Source: an uncultured Rivibacter sp.
Lineage (GTDB): Bacteria; Pseudomonadota; Gammaproteobacteria; Burkholderiales; Burkholderiaceae
NCBI GenBank assembly: GCA_946481025.1
Contig: CAMLNA010000049.1
Coordinates: forward strand, 1-27,420
Direction: 5' to 3'
Length of the DNA stretch: 27,420 nucleotides
The notes below the pieces were generated by a model. That model had not been told where the DNA came from, searched no databases, and saw only the letters and a program-made list of their open reading frames with translations. The position numbers were made by a program, and so were the translations under genes. Positions 6,137-14,738 of the stretch are shown here, in pieces; within the stretch, counting starts at the first letter, position 1; each line of letters starts with the position of its first letter.

Positions 6137-8215
6137 TCAGCGCACGCGCAGGCCCGGCGTCGCGCCCGGCCAGGGTTCCAGCACATAGAGCCCCGGGTTG
6201 GCCTTTTCGTCGGCATGGCTCGCCGCAAGGACCATGCCCTCGCTGACGCCGAACTTCATCTTGCGGGGCGCCAGGTTGGCCACCATCACGGTGAACTTGC
6301 CGATCAGTTCTTCGGGCTTGTAGGCCGACTTGATGCCCGAGAACACGTTGCGCGTCTTGGGTTCGCCGACGTCGAGCGTCAGGCGCAGCAGCTTGTCGGA
6401 GCCTTCGACGTGCTCGGCGTTGACGATCTTGGCGATACGCAGGTCGATCTTGCCGAAGTCGTCGATCGTGATGACCGGCGCGATGTCTTCGCCGCCGGGC
6501 TTTTCGGCTTCGACGGCGACCGGCTCGAACAGCGCATCGAGCAGTTTCGGGTCGACCCGCTGCATCAGGTGCCTGTATTCGCCGATGCCGTGCGCGCCCA
6601 GGCGTTCGCTCGCGTGCTCGAAAGTGAGCGGCGGCACCTTCAGGAAGGCCTCGACCTGCGCGGCGAGTGCCGGCAGCACCGGCTTCAGGTAGATGGTGAG
6701 CAGGCGGAAAGCCTCGATGCACACGGTGCACACGTCGTGCAGGCGGGCGTCCTGGCCCTGCTGCTTGGCCAGCTCCCAGGGCTTGTTCTGGTCGACGTAT
6801 TCGTTCACCCGGTCGGCCAGCAGCATGATCTCGCGCAGCGCCTTGCCGTATTCGCGGTCTTCGTACAGCTCGCGCACGGTGTCGCGCCCGGCGCGCAGGT
6901 GGGCCAGCAGCGTTTCGCCGTCGGCGGCGATGGCGCCGCTCAGCTCGCCGCCGAAGCGCTTGCTGATGAAGCCGGCCGCGCGGGAGGCGATGTTGATGTA
7001 CTTGCCGACCAGGTCGGAATTGACCCGCGCGACGAAGTCGTCGGGGTTGAAGTCGATGTCCTCGACCTTGTTGTTGAGCTTGGCGGCGATGTAGTAGCGC
7101 AGCCATTCGGCGTTCAGGCCCAGCTGCAGGTACTTCAGGGGCGAGATGCCGGTGCCGCGGCTCTTGCTCATCTTTTCGCCGCTCACGGTGATGAAGCCGT
7201 GCACGAACACGTTGTCGGGCACCTTGCGGCCGCTGAAATGCAGCATCGCCGGCCAGAACAGCGTGTGGAAATAGGTGATGTCCTTGCCGATGAAGTGCAC
7301 CTGCTCGACGGACGGGTCGGCGATGAACTCGTCGAAGCTGCGCGCCTCGCCGCATTTCGCCTTGGGGCCGCCGCCCTTTGCGCTTTTCTCGAAGTAGTTC
7401 TTCAGCGAGGCCAGGTAGCCGATCGGCGCATCGAGCCACACGTAGAAGTACTTGCCCGGCGCGTCGGGGATCTCGATGCCGAAGTACGGGGCGTCACGGC
7501 TGATGTCCCAGTCGGCCAGGCCGCCATGGCCCAGCTCGTCGGTGGTGAACCACTCCTTGATCTTGTTGAGCACCTCGGGCTGCAGCCGGCCCGGCTCCTG
7601 CGTCCACTGCTGCAGGAACTCGACGCAGCGCGGCGACGACAGCTGGAAGAAATGGTGCTCGCTGGTCTTCATGACCGGCGTGGCGCCGGTCAGCGTGGAG
7701 TAGGGGTTCTTCAGCTCGGTGGGCAGGTACACCGCGCCGCACACCTCGCAGGAGTCGCCGTACTGGTCTTTCGCGCCGCACTTCGGGCACTCGCCCTTGA
7801 TGTAGCGGTCGGGCAGGAACATGTTCTTCAACGGATCGAAGAACTGCTCGATGTTGCGGGTGAAGATGAGGCCGTTCTTGCGCAGCGCGAGGTAGATGCC
7901 CTGTGCCAGCTCGGTGTTCTCGGGACTGTCGGTCGAATGCCAGTTGTCGAAGCTGATGTGGAAGCCGTCGAGGTACTGGGGGCGGCCGGCGGCGATGTCC
8001 GCCACGAACGCCTGCGGCGTCTTGCCCGCCTTTTCGGCCGCGATCATGATCGGCGCGCCGTGCGCATCGTCGGCGGCCACGAAGTGGACCTGGTGGCCCT
8101 GCATGCGCTGGAACCGCACCCAGATGTCGGCCTGGATGTATTCCATCATGTGGCCGATGTGGAAGGCGGCGTTGGCGTAGGGCAGGGCGGTGGTGACGAA
8201 GAGCTTGCGGGTCAT
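6137..8215 (-). CDS. metG: Methionine--tRNA ligase
   Basis: Charges tRNA-Met with methionine in the cytoplasm, supplying both initiation and elongation. The protein has 692 residues from the ATG at 8215. The HIGH signature is HIGH at residues 19-22. A knuckle with Cys 143, 146, 156 and 159 (CPKCG ... CEVCG) binds zinc, and the KMSKS loop is at about 348-352. The C-terminal 110 residues form an EMAP-II/Trbp111-type tRNA-binding and dimerisation domain ([19 protein letters not shown], then [12 protein letters not shown]). This is the long, dimeric class seen in E. coli. The start is fixed by [15 protein letters not shown], and the open frame upstream to 8458 is not conserved-looking. It diverges from apbC, a common betaproteobacterial arrangement. 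Confidence 0.98.
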   Translation of the reverse strand: MTRKLFVTTALPYANAAFHIGHMMEYIQADIWVRFQRMQGHQVHFVAADDAHGAPIMIAAEKAGKTPQAFVADIAAGRPQYLDGFHISFDNWHSTDSPENTELAQGIYLALRKNGLIFTRNIEQFFDPLKNMFLPDRYIKGECPKCGAKDQYGDSCEVCGAVYLPTELKNPYSTLTGATPVMKTSEHHFFQLSSPRCVEFLQQWTQEPGRLQPEVLNKIKEWFTTDELGHGGLADWDISRDAPYFGIEIPDAPGKYFYVWLDAPIGYLASLKNYFEKSAKGGGPKAKCGEARSFDEFIADPSVEQVHFIGKDITYFHTLFWPAMLHFSGRKVPDNVFVHGFITVSGEKMSKSRGTGISPLKYLQLGLNAEWLRYYIAAKLNNKVEDIDFNPDDFVARVNSDLVGKYINIASRAAGFISKRFGGELSGAIAADGETLLAHLRAGRDTVRELYEDREYGKALREIMLLADRVNEYVDQNKPWELAKQQGQDARLHDVCTVCIEAFRLLTIYLKPVLPALAAQVEAFLKVPPLTFEHASERLGAHGIGEYRHLMQRVDPKLLDALFEPVAVEAEKPGGEDIAPVITIDDFGKIDLRIAKIVNAEHVEGSDKLLRLTLDVGEPKTRNVFSGIKSAYKPEELIGKFTVMVANLAPRKMKFGVSEGMVLAASHADEKANPGLYVLEPWPGATPGLRVR

Positions 8216-8366
8216 GGTCTTGATGCCTGGGGCGGCATTGGCGAGCCGGTGAGGGGGAGCCACCGATTCTAGGAGCCCGGGCGGCAGCAGGGGCAAGGCG
8301 CGCGCTAGACTGGCCGCACCCGCCTGCCGTGATCGGCAATCCCCATTCCCCACCGCGTTTGCTCCC

Positions 8367-9458
8367 ATGGCCCTGACCGAACAAGCCGTTCTCGACGCGC
8401 TGAAAAGCGTCACCGATCCCAACACCGGCCGCGACTTCGTGAGCGGGCGGCAGGTCAAGGGCCTGAAGCTCGACGGCGGCGACGTCTCGTTCGAGCTGGA
8501 ACTGGGCTACCCCGCCCGCAGCCAGCACGACGCGCTGCGCGCGCAGGTGATCGCCGCGGCACGCAGCGTGCCGGGCGTCGCGAACGTGAGCGTGAACATC
8601 ACGTCGCGGGTGATCTCCCACGCCGTGCAGCGTGGTGTGCAGCTGCTGCCGGGCGTGAAGAACATCGTCGCGGTGGCCTCGGGCAAGGGCGGCGTGGGCA
8701 AGAGCACCACCGCGGTGAACCTGGCCCTCGCGCTGGCCGCCGAAGGCGCCAGCGTGGGCGTGCTCGATGCCGACATCTACGGCCCCAGCCAGCCCATGAT
8801 GCTGGGCGTCGAGGGCCGCCCCGAGAGCGCCGACGGCAAGACGATGGAGCCGCTGTACGGCCACGGCGTGCAGGTCATGTCCATCGGTTTCATGATCGAG
8901 CCCGACAACGCCATGATCTGGCGCGGACCCATGGCCACGCAGGCGCTCGAGCAGCTGCTGCGCCAGACCAACTGGAAAGAGCTCGACTACCTGATCGTCG
9001 ACATGCCGCCGGGCACCGGCGACATTGCACTCACGCTGAGCCAGCGCGTGCCGCTCACCGGCGCGGTCATCGTCACCACGCCGCAGGACATCGCGCTGCT
9101 CGATGCGAAGAAGGGGCTGAAGATGTTCGAGAAGGTGGGCGTGCCCATCCTCGGCGTGGTGGAGAACATGGCGGTGCACGTGTGCTCGAACTGCGGCCAC
9201 GTCGAGCACATCTTCGGTGCCGACGGCGGCAGGAAGATGGCGGCTCAGTACGGCGTGGACTACCTGGGCGCGCTGCCGCTGGCGCTCTCGATCCGCGAGC
9301 AGGCCGACTCCGGCCGGCCCACGCTGGTGGCCGAGCCCGACGGCGAGATCGCGGGCCTCTACACGAGCGTGGCGCGCAAGGTGGCGGTGAAGATCGCCGA
9401 GAAAGCCAAGGACTATTCGTCCAGGTTCCCGACGATCTCGATCTCGAAGAACACCTGA
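8367..9458 (+). CDS. apbC: Iron-sulfur cluster carrier protein ApbC (Mrp/NBP35 family)
   Basis: A 363-residue P-loop ATPase that binds and transfers [4Fe-4S] clusters to apoproteins. An N-terminal MIP18/DUF59-type domain (about 1-90, starting [20 protein letters not shown]) is followed by the ATPase domain with a deviant Walker [17 protein letters not shown], at 105-120. The segment [20 protein letters not shown] and the cluster-binding CSNC pair (Cys 273 and 276) are in their expected places. Length and domain order match family members such as Salmonella ApbC. The ATG at 8367 is the natural start. It is divergent from metG, with dcd a few genes on. Confidence 0.96.
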   Translation: MALTEQAVLDALKSVTDPNTGRDFVSGRQVKGLKLDGGDVSFELELGYPARSQHDALRAQVIAAARSVPGVANVSVNITSRVISHAVQRGVQLLPGVKNIVAVASGKGGVGKSTTAVNLALALAAEGASVGVLDADIYGPSQPMMLGVEGRPESADGKTMEPLYGHGVQVMSIGFMIEPDNAMIWRGPMATQALEQLLRQTNWKELDYLIVDMPPGTGDIALTLSQRVPLTGAVIVTTPQDIALLDAKKGLKMFEKVGVPILGVVENMAVHVCSNCGHVEHIFGADGGRKMAAQYGVDYLGALPLALSIREQADSGRPTLVAEPDGEIAGLYTSVARKVAVKIAEKAKDYSSRFPTISISKNT

Positions 9459-9474
9459 GTCCGAGTCAGCGAAC

Positions 9475-9753
9475 TCAGCGCTTGCCGCCGCCTGCGGCGG
9501 CCTTGGGCCGGGCGGCCGGCGCGGCCACCGCTTCGGGCAACCGGGCGCCCCCCGCCACCAGCCCCGGCGTCGCGATGCACTTCAGGCTGCGCGGCGCCAG
9601 CGCATAGGTGGTGGTGCCCGGCAGCGCCTGTTCGCGCGCCGCGGCCAGGATCTGCGACTTGGCGTTTTCGCAGGCCAGCCCGGAGCTGAACGAGGCGATG
9701 AGGTAAGGGTTGAGGCCGTACGCGGTCATGACGAAGGCGAAAAGCGACACCAC
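9475..9753 (-). CDS. Small hypothetical protein with N-terminal hydrophobic segment
   Basis: 92 residues, start chosen at the GTG at 9753 because GGGAG lies exactly 7 nt upstream. A second GTG follows directly, and an ATG occurs nine codons on. The N-terminus (VVSLFAFVMTAYGLNPYLIA) is hydrophobic and could act as a signal or anchor. A single Cys in GLACENAKSQILAAAREQ, another in LKCIATPG and an Ala/Pro/Lys-rich tail ending AAAGGGKR follow. I do not recognise a family. The two Cys could form a disulfide if exported, which is inference. It is convergent with apbC, with 16 bp between the stops. Confidence 0.6.
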   Translation of the reverse strand: MVSLFAFVMTAYGLNPYLIASFSSGLACENAKSQILAAAREQALPGTTTYALAPRSLKCIATPGLVAGGARLPEAVAAPAARPKAAAGGGKR

Positions 9754-9826
9754 CTGGGTTCTCCCGAACGAAATGTTTGTTGAAGGCCCACACCATAGCG
9801 GATGCGCGCGGCACCGGGCCGGCGGT

Positions 9827-10846
9827 TCAGTGTGCGGTTGTGCCGGCCGGGCTCGCAAACGGATCGATCGGCAGCCACAGCGGCGGCAGCTTCACTTCCA
9901 CGCCGTCGCGCGCCCCGTGCTCACGCAGGGCGGCCCAGGTGGCACCGAAATCGTCGAACAGCAGCGGCATCGCGAGCAGCGGCGCGTCGAGCGGCCGCCA
10001 GAAGTCGTCCCAGTGGATGGGGATCACGCGCCTGGCGCCCGGCAGGAGGACCGTTTCACGCCAGTAGCCGTCGATGTACTGCGGGCTCTTCTTGCCCAGC
10101 GTGCCGACGCCCAGCAGCACCGTATCGGCGCGCCTGCCCTGCAGCAGCCCGGGCACGTAGCCGGCGCTGCCTTGCACCAGCAGGCTGCGGCCGTCGTGCT
10201 CCACGAGCAGCGACCACACCGCGCCCTCCTTGTAGGTGCTGGCGTGGGCCGGCGGCACGACCGGCTCGGTCATGTGTTCGGAAGGAGCGTCGGCGGCGGT
10301 CCACGGCGTGGGGCTGTGGCGCGATTCCAGGAAGGTGAGCCTGAAGCGGCCGAGCTGCACCACGTCGCCGTGTTTCACTTCCCGCATCCGCTCGGGCGGG
10401 AGCCCGAGGCCGCGCCCGACCATCAGGGTGGAGGACGAGCCGACCAGCAGCGCCCCGGTGCGCTGGGCCACCACCGGCGCGTCCATCGCGTGGTCGTAGT
10501 GCGAATGCAGCGGCACGACGGCGGCCAGGCGCTGCACGTTCAGCTTGCGCAGCGCCTTGTCGATCTCGCTCCGATCGGGTTCGAGCCGGCTGAATGCCAC
10601 GGCGAGCTTGCCCTGGCGCGAGAAGAAGCCATCGCTCATCCAGGCGGTTTCGCCATCGTCGAACAGCAGGGTCGCGACGCCGACGAAACGCACCCGCAGG
10701 CCGCCCGGCCCGGCGGGGGCGGCCGGCATCCAGGCCGCCGGTTCGGCCGGCAGGGCAGGGTGCCGCTGCGCCTGCACCAGCACCCAGGCAAGCAGCGCCG
10801 CGAGCGGCAGCGCCAGCAACAGCGCCGCGCGGCGCAGCAGCCTCAT
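9827..10846 (-). CDS. Membrane-anchored MBL-fold metallohydrolase
   Basis: 339 residues. An N-terminal Arg-anchored hydrophobic helix (RRAALLLALPLAALLAWVLV) acts as signal anchor. The metallo-beta-lactamase fold then starts at RVRFVGVATLLFDDGE and carries the metal motif H-S-H-Y-D-H at residues 114-119 (VPLHSHYDH), a later ESRHSP segment and IPIHWDDFW near the C-terminus, which supply further ligands. The overall pattern resembles the UlaG/NAPE-PLD-like branch of the superfamily, but the substrate cannot be inferred. It lies 16 bp downstream of the DUF962 gene on the same strand, so both are probably cotranscribed. Since the partner has a likely lipid role, a lipid-related substrate is possible but unproven. 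Confidence 0.88.
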   Translation of the reverse strand: MRLLRRAALLLALPLAALLAWVLVQAQRHPALPAEPAAWMPAAPAGPGGLRVRFVGVATLLFDDGETAWMSDGFFSRQGKLAVAFSRLEPDRSEIDKALRKLNVQRLAAVVPLHSHYDHAMDAPVVAQRTGALLVGSSSTLMVGRGLGLPPERMREVKHGDVVQLGRFRLTFLESRHSPTPWTAADAPSEHMTEPVVPPAHASTYKEGAVWSLLVEHDGRSLLVQGSAGYVPGLLQGRRADTVLLGVGTLGKKSPQYIDGYWRETVLLPGARRVIPIHWDDFWRPLDAPLLAMPLLFDDFGATWAALREHGARDGVEVKLPPLWLPIDPFASPAGTTAH

Positions 10847-10862
10847 CGGTCGGGCGGAGCGA

Positions 10863-11405
10863 TCAATGCAGCCGGCCGGGCATCGTGGCCGCGAGGTCGC
10901 GCAGCATCGTCGGGCCGGCGCGGCGCTCGATCTCGTCCAGCATGGGCTTGTTCCAGCCGGCGGCGAACAGCCACTCGGCCACCACGAACATCGGCCCGAC
11001 CATCAGGCCGATGAGGTCGTCGACGAAGGCCGGCTTGCGCCCCTCGTAGTAGTGGCCGATGAACTGGATCACCCAGCCCGCGAGGAAGGCGCCGACGCCC
11101 CAGCCCAGCCAGGCGGCGGTGCTGCCGGCCGCGGCCTGGTGCGCCAGCGTGAACAGCACGCCCGTGACCACGGAGGTGGCCAGGCCGAGGACCAGGCTGC
11201 CGCGGGTCAGGTACCAGATCGCGCCCAGCACGAACACCACCCAGGCCGGCGTGATCGCCAGCCCGCCCAGGTCGAATTGCGGCCGCGCGAGCAGCACGCC
11301 GAGGCCGAACACGATCATCGGGATGCCGACGAAGTGGGTGGCGATGTTGCGGCGGTCGCGGTGATAGGCCGCGTACTGGCTCAGCAGGTCGGTGGCGTTG
11401 CGCAT
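10863..11405 (-). CDS. DUF962 / Mpo1-like membrane protein
   Basis: 180 residues. The N-terminal signature LLSQYAAYHRDRRNIATHFVG, with His15 and His24, and the later WVIQFIGHYYEGRKPAF, with His118, are diagnostic of the DUF962 family, whose yeast member Mpo1 is an iron-dependent dioxygenase of 2-hydroxy fatty acid alpha-oxidation. The conserved His residues are the presumed metal ligands. Four or so hydrophobic helices make it an integral membrane protein. A good ribosome site (AAGGAG, 8 nt before the ATG at 11405) fixes the start. It heads a two-gene unit with the MBL-fold hydrolase. A TTGACA hexamer inside a perfect inverted repeat lies about 55 bp upstream. Confidence 0.85.
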   Translation of the reverse strand: MRNATDLLSQYAAYHRDRRNIATHFVGIPMIVFGLGVLLARPQFDLGGLAITPAWVVFVLGAIWYLTRGSLVLGLATSVVTGVLFTLAHQAAAGSTAAWLGWGVGAFLAGWVIQFIGHYYEGRKPAFVDDLIGLMVGPMFVVAEWLFAAGWNKPMLDEIERRAGPTMLRDLAATMPGRLH

Positions 11406-11456
11406 GTCTTGTCTCCTTGCTCTGTGCCGTTGATCCTAGTGTGACGCGTTCTTGCC

Positions 11457-11478
11457 GACTGTCAAAATCCCGACAGTC
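11457..11478. promoter_or_regulatory. Inverted repeat containing a -35 hexamer for the DUF962 operon
   Basis: GACTGTC, 8-bp spacer, GACAGTC: a perfect 7-bp inverted repeat. On the minus strand a consensus TTGACA (11465-11460) lies across its inner edge. The best -10 candidate 16 bp downstream is CACACT, which is weak. The site lies in the divergent region between the DUF962 operon and dcd and could be an operator. The binder is unknown. Confidence 0.45.
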
Positions 11479-11529
11479 CCTGTTGCGCGGCGCGGCCCGG
11501 CTCGCCTCGGCCGCTCCACAGCCGAAAAC

Positions 11530-11535
11530 TACAAT
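11530..11535 (+). promoter_or_regulatory. Candidate -10 element for dcd
   Basis: TACAAT in the context AAACTACAATCCGGC, five of six matches to the sigma-70 -10, 59 bp before the dcd start. No convincing -35 is present 16-18 bp upstream, where the DNA is very GC-rich. Confidence 0.45.
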
Positions 11536-11594
11536 CCGGCCTCCTTCCTTCTTCCACAGGGCCGCCGCCCAGCGCGCGCCCGAGGCGCCAGCAG

Positions 11595-12164
11595 ATGAGC
11601 ATCAAGTCCGACAAGTGGATCCGCCGCATGGCCGAGCAGCACGGCATGATCGAGCCGTTCGAGCCCAACCAGGTGCGCTATGCGACCGATGGCCACAAGA
11701 TCGTGAGCTACGGCACCTCGAGCTACGGCTACGACATCCGCTGCGCGCCCGAGTTCAAGGTGTTCACCAACATCCACAGCACCGTGGTGGACCCGAAGAA
11801 CTTCGACGAGAAGAGCTTCGTCGACATCAACGCCGACGTCTGCATCATCCCGCCCAACAGCTTCGCGCTGGCGCGCACGGTCGAGTACTTCCGCATCCCG
11901 CGCAACGTGCTGACCATCTGCCTGGGCAAGAGCACCTACGCCCGCTGCGGGATCATCGTCAACGTCACGCCCTTCGAGCCCGAGTGGGAAGGCTATGTGA
12001 CGCTCGAGTTCAGCAACACCACGCCGCTGCCCGCGAAGATCTATGCAGGCGAGGGCTGTGCGCAGGTGCTGTTCTTCGAGAGCGACGAGGTCTGCGAGAC
12101 GAGCTACAAGGACCGCGGCGGCAAATATCAGGGGCAGCGTGGCGTCACGCTGCCCAAGACCTGA
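11595..12164 (+). CDS. dcd: dCTP deaminase
   Basis: Deaminates dCTP to dUTP, the precursor of dUMP for thymidylate synthesis. The 189 residues match the normal length of the proteobacterial enzyme. Key features are [15 protein letters not shown] near the N-terminus, the nucleotide-binding loop GKSTYAR at 111-117, and the catalytic Glu at 138 in [12 protein letters not shown], which is the E. coli numbering as well. The C-terminal lid [18 protein letters not shown] closes over the triphosphate. This is the monofunctional deaminase family, a homotrimer in known members. The ATG at 11595 starts [15 protein letters not shown]. Downstream, the convergent Rnk-like gene ends 34 bp away. Confidence 0.98.
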   Translation: MSIKSDKWIRRMAEQHGMIEPFEPNQVRYATDGHKIVSYGTSSYGYDIRCAPEFKVFTNIHSTVVDPKNFDEKSFVDINADVCIIPPNSFALARTVEYFRIPRNVLTICLGKSTYARCGIIVNVTPFEPEWEGYVTLEFSNTTPLPAKIYAGEGCAQVLFFESDEVCETSYKDRGGKYQGQRGVTLPKT

Positions 12165-12198
12165 GCGAGCCGTCCCGAGCGATGCCCCTGGCCTTGGC

Positions 12199-12675
12199 CT
12201 ACAGCATGTAGTCGCCGCTGGCCTCGGGCTGGAACAGCACCTCCAGCACGTCGGCCGCCGCCTCGGCACCGTCGGGCAGCTGCCAGCGTGCCGTGGCGCC
12301 CGGCCGCAGGCCCAGCAGTCCGGCACCCACCGGGGACAGCACCGACACCGAGCCGTCTGCCGGCGCAGCGTCGTCCGGGTAGCGCAGCGTGAACTTGCGC
12401 CGCTGCCGTGTGGCCGGATCGGCCACCAGCACCTGCGAGTTCATCGTCACCACGTCGGGCGGGATCTCGCGCGAGGGCAGCAGGTCGGCGGCATCGAGCA
12501 CCGCTTCGATGGCTGCGGCATGCGCGATGCGCGGCTGGCCGGTGGCCGGGTCGCGCTGCACCAGGGCACTCAGGCGTGCGTGGTCCCGCTGCGTGAGCAG
12601 ACGTTCTTCGGCGACGGGCTTCTGCCGCCGTGGCATCGTCGTGATGGGGGTGGCGATCGGAGTCATGCGGGCCAT
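12199..12675 (-). CDS. Rnk-type / GreA-GreB C-terminal domain protein
   Basis: 158 residues from the ATG at 12675; a second ATG at 12666 is equally possible, since neither has a clear ribosome site. After a basic N-terminus and a helical segment (EERLLTQRDHARLSALVQRD, then HAAAIEAVLDAADLLPSREI) comes the GreA/GreB C-terminal FKBP-like domain (PPDVVTMNSQVLVADPATRQ, then FTLRYPDDAAPADGSVSVLS, then PVGAGLLGLRPGATARWQLP). This layout matches Rnk, the so-called nucleoside diphosphate kinase regulator, which binds RNA polymerase near the secondary channel but lacks the long GreA coiled coil. The exact role in this organism is inferred. It is convergent with dcd. Confidence 0.8.
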   Translation of the reverse strand: MARMTPIATPITTMPRRQKPVAEERLLTQRDHARLSALVQRDPATGQPRIAHAAAIEAVLDAADLLPSREIPPDVVTMNSQVLVADPATRQRRKFTLRYPDDAAPADGSVSVLSPVGAGLLGLRPGATARWQLPDGAEAAADVLEVLFQPEASGDYML

Positions 12676-12730
12676 CTTAGGGACGGGACCAAGTCCCCTC
12701 GCTCCGGTGCGACTCCGTGTGGGCGGGCCC

Positions 12731-12751
12731 TTGTCGGACAGGCTCCGACAA
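12731..12751. repeat. Perfect inverted repeat, 8-bp arms, 5-bp loop
   Basis: TTGTCGGA, CAGGC, TCCGACAA, followed 4 bp later by another TTGTCGG. It lies in the 236-bp divergent region between the Rnk-like gene and the 59-residue small gene. It could be a hairpin or a dimeric operator. No T-tract follows on either side. The rest of this region holds a TATCGT -10-like element near 12855-12860 and a Shine-Dalgarno at 12899, nothing else recognised. Confidence 0.65.
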
Positions 12752-12911
12752 AGCTTGTCGGCCTGCGCGAAGCGCGAGCGTAGGCGCGGCGCTGAATGTG
12801 AGCATTGGCGTTGTTTTCGGGTCTTTTTCACCCTTGCCGCGGCGGCGATGCGCCTATCGTTCGCCCATGGACCTGCCGATAACCGGTTCAAGTCCTTCAA
12901 GGAGTAAAAAG

Positions 12912-13091
12912 ATGATTCCGCAGCCCCAGGTCATCGAGCACTGCGACGAGATCCCCCCCGAGTTCACGCGCACATCATTTGCCGACCTCTTCGACCGTCC
13001 GGACCCCACTGCGGCGGACGCCGAAGTGCGGGCGCTGGTGCAGCAGCTGCTCGAGCCGCAGGGCAGGCCGGGTGGCGAAACGGCTCACTGA
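12912..13091 (+). CDS. Small hypothetical acidic protein (59 aa)
   Basis: Starts MIPQPQVIEHCDEIPPEFTR. An ideal AAGGAG Shine-Dalgarno at 12899-12904 sits 7 nt before the ATG, which is the main evidence that this short frame is translated. The protein is acidic, Pro-rich at the N-terminus, with a short amphipathic stretch (ADAEVRALVQQLLEPQG). It has one Cys, no signal peptide and no membrane segment. I recognise no family and assign no function. The next small gene starts 18 bp after its stop, so they may form a pair. Confidence 0.6.
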   Translation: MIPQPQVIEHCDEIPPEFTRTSFADLFDRPDPTAADAEVRALVQQLLEPQGRPGGETAH

Positions 13092-13109
13092 CAGAAAGCG
13101 GCTGCCGTC

Positions 13110-13373
13110 ATGAACACCCAACGCCGTCAAGACCGCAGCGACCCGGTGGGCAGCGGCTGGCGGGATCCCACGGCCGATGGCCACCAGATCGTCCACCTGG
13201 TCGATTTCAAGTGGTTGATGGCCGGGCTGGGCTGGTGGGTGGACCTGAACCGCCTCCAGCGCGATGCAGCCTATGCCGCCGAGTGCTACTCGCGCGCCGC
13301 GACCAGCTCGTGCGAGCCGCTGCGCCGCTCCGCGGCCACCCTGATGCAGCTGCTGCCGCTGCTGCGCCACTGA
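13110..13373 (+). CDS. Small hypothetical protein (87 aa)
   Basis: Starts MNTQRRQDRSDPVGSGWRDP. The middle holds an aromatic-rich stretch (VDFKWLMAGLGWWVDLNRLQ), followed by an Ala/Ser-rich helix with two Cys (YAAECYSRAATSSCEPLRRS) and a Leu-rich end. No family is recognised. The composition suggests a soluble or peripherally membrane-bound helical protein; the hydrophobic stretch is too short and interrupted for a confident transmembrane call. The ribosome site before the ATG at 13110 is weak. It follows the 59-residue gene by 18 bp and precedes the metallopeptidase gene by 111 bp, which carries its own promoter. Confidence 0.55.
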   Translation: MNTQRRQDRSDPVGSGWRDPTADGHQIVHLVDFKWLMAGLGWWVDLNRLQRDAAYAAECYSRAATSSCEPLRRSAATLMQLLPLLRH

Positions 13374-13420
13374 ACCGGCGCGCCTCGCGTCATCGATTGC
13401 CGGGACTGCGGGCTTTCCCC

Positions 13421-13449
13421 TTGGTCGCGCGCAATCGCAGCGCTACCAT
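13421..13449 (+). promoter_or_regulatory. Candidate promoter for the YpfJ-type metallopeptidase
   Basis: TTGGTC at 13421-13426, 17-bp spacer, TACCAT at 13444-13449. The match is moderate (three of six and four of six) but the spacing is ideal, and the -10 lies 35 bp before the ATG at 13485. GGGAG at the expected distance marks the ribosome site. Confidence 0.4.
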
Positions 13450-13484
13450 GGCCCACGAGGCCACCGCGGCCCGGGAGTAGATCG

Positions 13485-14357
13485 ATGCGCTGGCAAGGGC
13501 ACCGCGAGAGCGACAACGTCGAGGACCGCCGCGCTTCGGGGGGGCGCATGGGCGGCCTGCCGATCGGCGGCCGCGGCATCGGGATCGGCGCCATCGTGAT
13601 CGCCCTCCTGGGCGGCTGGATGTTCGGCATCGACCCGCTCACGATCCTCGGGCTCCTCGGCGGCGGCTCCCCGGCTTCCATCGAAAGCGGGCCAGCGCAG
13701 CGGCCGCCCGCCGACGACATGGAGGCGAAGTTCATCTCCACCGTGCTGGCCGACACCGAGGATGTGTGGACCACGGTGTTCCGGCAGGCCGGTGCCACCT
13801 ACCGCGTGCCGAAGCTGGTGCTGTTCCGCGGCGCCACGACCACGGCCTGCGGGCAAGGGCAATCCGCCATGGGGCCGTTCTACTGCCCGGCCGACGAAAA
13901 GGTCTACATCGACCTGTCGTTCTACGAGACGCTCAAGTCGAAGCTCGGCGCGCCGGGCGACTTCGCGCAGGCCTACGTGGTGGCGCACGAGGTGGGCCAC
14001 CACGTGCAGAAGATCATGGGGCTCACGCAAAAGGTCGACGAGATGCGCCAGCGCGTGGGCCAGGCGCAGGGCAATGCCTTGAGCGTGCGGCTGGAGCTGC
14101 AGGCCGACTGCTTCGCCGGCTTGTGGACCCATCATTCGCAGCGCGGCAAGGGCTGGCTGGAACAGGGCGACATCGAGGAGGCGCTGAACGCGGCCGCGCA
14201 GATCGGCGACGACACGCTGCAGCGCCGCTCGCAGGGCCAGGTGGTGCCCGAGAGCTTCACGCATGGCACGAGCGCGCAGCGCAAGGCCTGGTTCCAGCGC
14301 GGCCTGCAAGGCGGCAGCATCGCCCAGTGCAACACCTTCGAGGCGCAATCACCGTGA
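13485..14357 (+). CDS. ypfJ: Neutral zinc metallopeptidase, YpfJ family
   Basis: 290 residues. A polar, charged N-terminus ([16 protein letters not shown]) is followed by a Gly-rich transmembrane segment ([18 protein letters not shown], about 31-48), so the catalytic part is likely periplasmic. The zincin signature HEVGHH is at residues 168-173 within [17 protein letters not shown]. The third-ligand helix follows in [15 protein letters not shown]. Two Cys in [20 protein letters not shown] are family-conserved and may pair. This matches the putative neutral zinc metallopeptidase family (E. coli YpfJ); physiological substrates are not known to me. GGGAG 7 nt before the ATG supports the start. 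The DUF1801 gene follows after 14 bp and may be cotranscribed. Confidence 0.9.
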   Translation: MRWQGHRESDNVEDRRASGGRMGGLPIGGRGIGIGAIVIALLGGWMFGIDPLTILGLLGGGSPASIESGPAQRPPADDMEAKFISTVLADTEDVWTTVFRQAGATYRVPKLVLFRGATTTACGQGQSAMGPFYCPADEKVYIDLSFYETLKSKLGAPGDFAQAYVVAHEVGHHVQKIMGLTQKVDEMRQRVGQAQGNALSVRLELQADCFAGLWTHHSQRGKGWLEQGDIEEALNAAAQIGDDTLQRRSQGQVVPESFTHGTSAQRKAWFQRGLQGGSIAQCNTFEAQSP

Positions 14358-14371
14358 GCTAGGCACAACCC

Positions 14372-14734
14372 ATGCGCACGCCGGTCCGTCCGGCCGCCCT
14401 GGTGGCGGCCTACTTCGACAACCTCGCACCCGAGGAGCGCGAGACCGCACAGGGCCTGCGCGATGCCGTGATGTCCGCCGCGCCGCAGCTCACGCAGGCG
14501 GTGAAGTGGGGCAACCTCACCTTCCAGCTCGACGGGCTCAGCCTCATGTCCATCGTGCTGCACAAGAGCCACGCGCACCTGCAGTTCTTCAACGGCGCCG
14601 AGCTGGCCGTGCAGTACACCGCGCTCGAAGGCACCGGCAAGGGCATGCGGCACCTGAAGTGCCGCTACCGGCAGCCCATCGATGCCGAAGTCGTGGGCGA
14701 TCTGGTCCGGGCCTCGGTGGAAGCCGCTTCCTAG
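14372..14734 (+). CDS. DUF1801 domain protein
   Basis: 120 residues. The pattern AAYFDNLAPEERETAQGLRD, then AAPQLTQAVKWGNLTFQLDG and LMSIVLHKSHAHLQFFNGAEL, ending with a helix after RYRQPIDAEVVGDLVRAS, fits DUF1801 (YdhG-like fold), including the K-W-G-N-L-x-F core. The function is not established. No signal peptide or membrane segment. It lies 14 bp downstream of the metallopeptidase gene, and its stop is only 4 bp from the stop of the convergent fliR, so there is no room for a conventional terminator between the two opposing transcripts. Confidence 0.85.
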   Translation: MRTPVRPAALVAAYFDNLAPEERETAQGLRDAVMSAAPQLTQAVKWGNLTFQLDGLSLMSIVLHKSHAHLQFFNGAELAVQYTALEGTGKGMRHLKCRYRQPIDAEVVGDLVRASVEAAS

Positions 14735-14738
14735 GCGG

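Noticed and set aside
6215..8272. 685-codon plus-strand frame opposite metG
   Set aside because: The translation is composed of residues expected from the antisense of a GC-rich gene (Val, Leu, Asp, Gly, His) with no motif, while metG on the other strand is certain.
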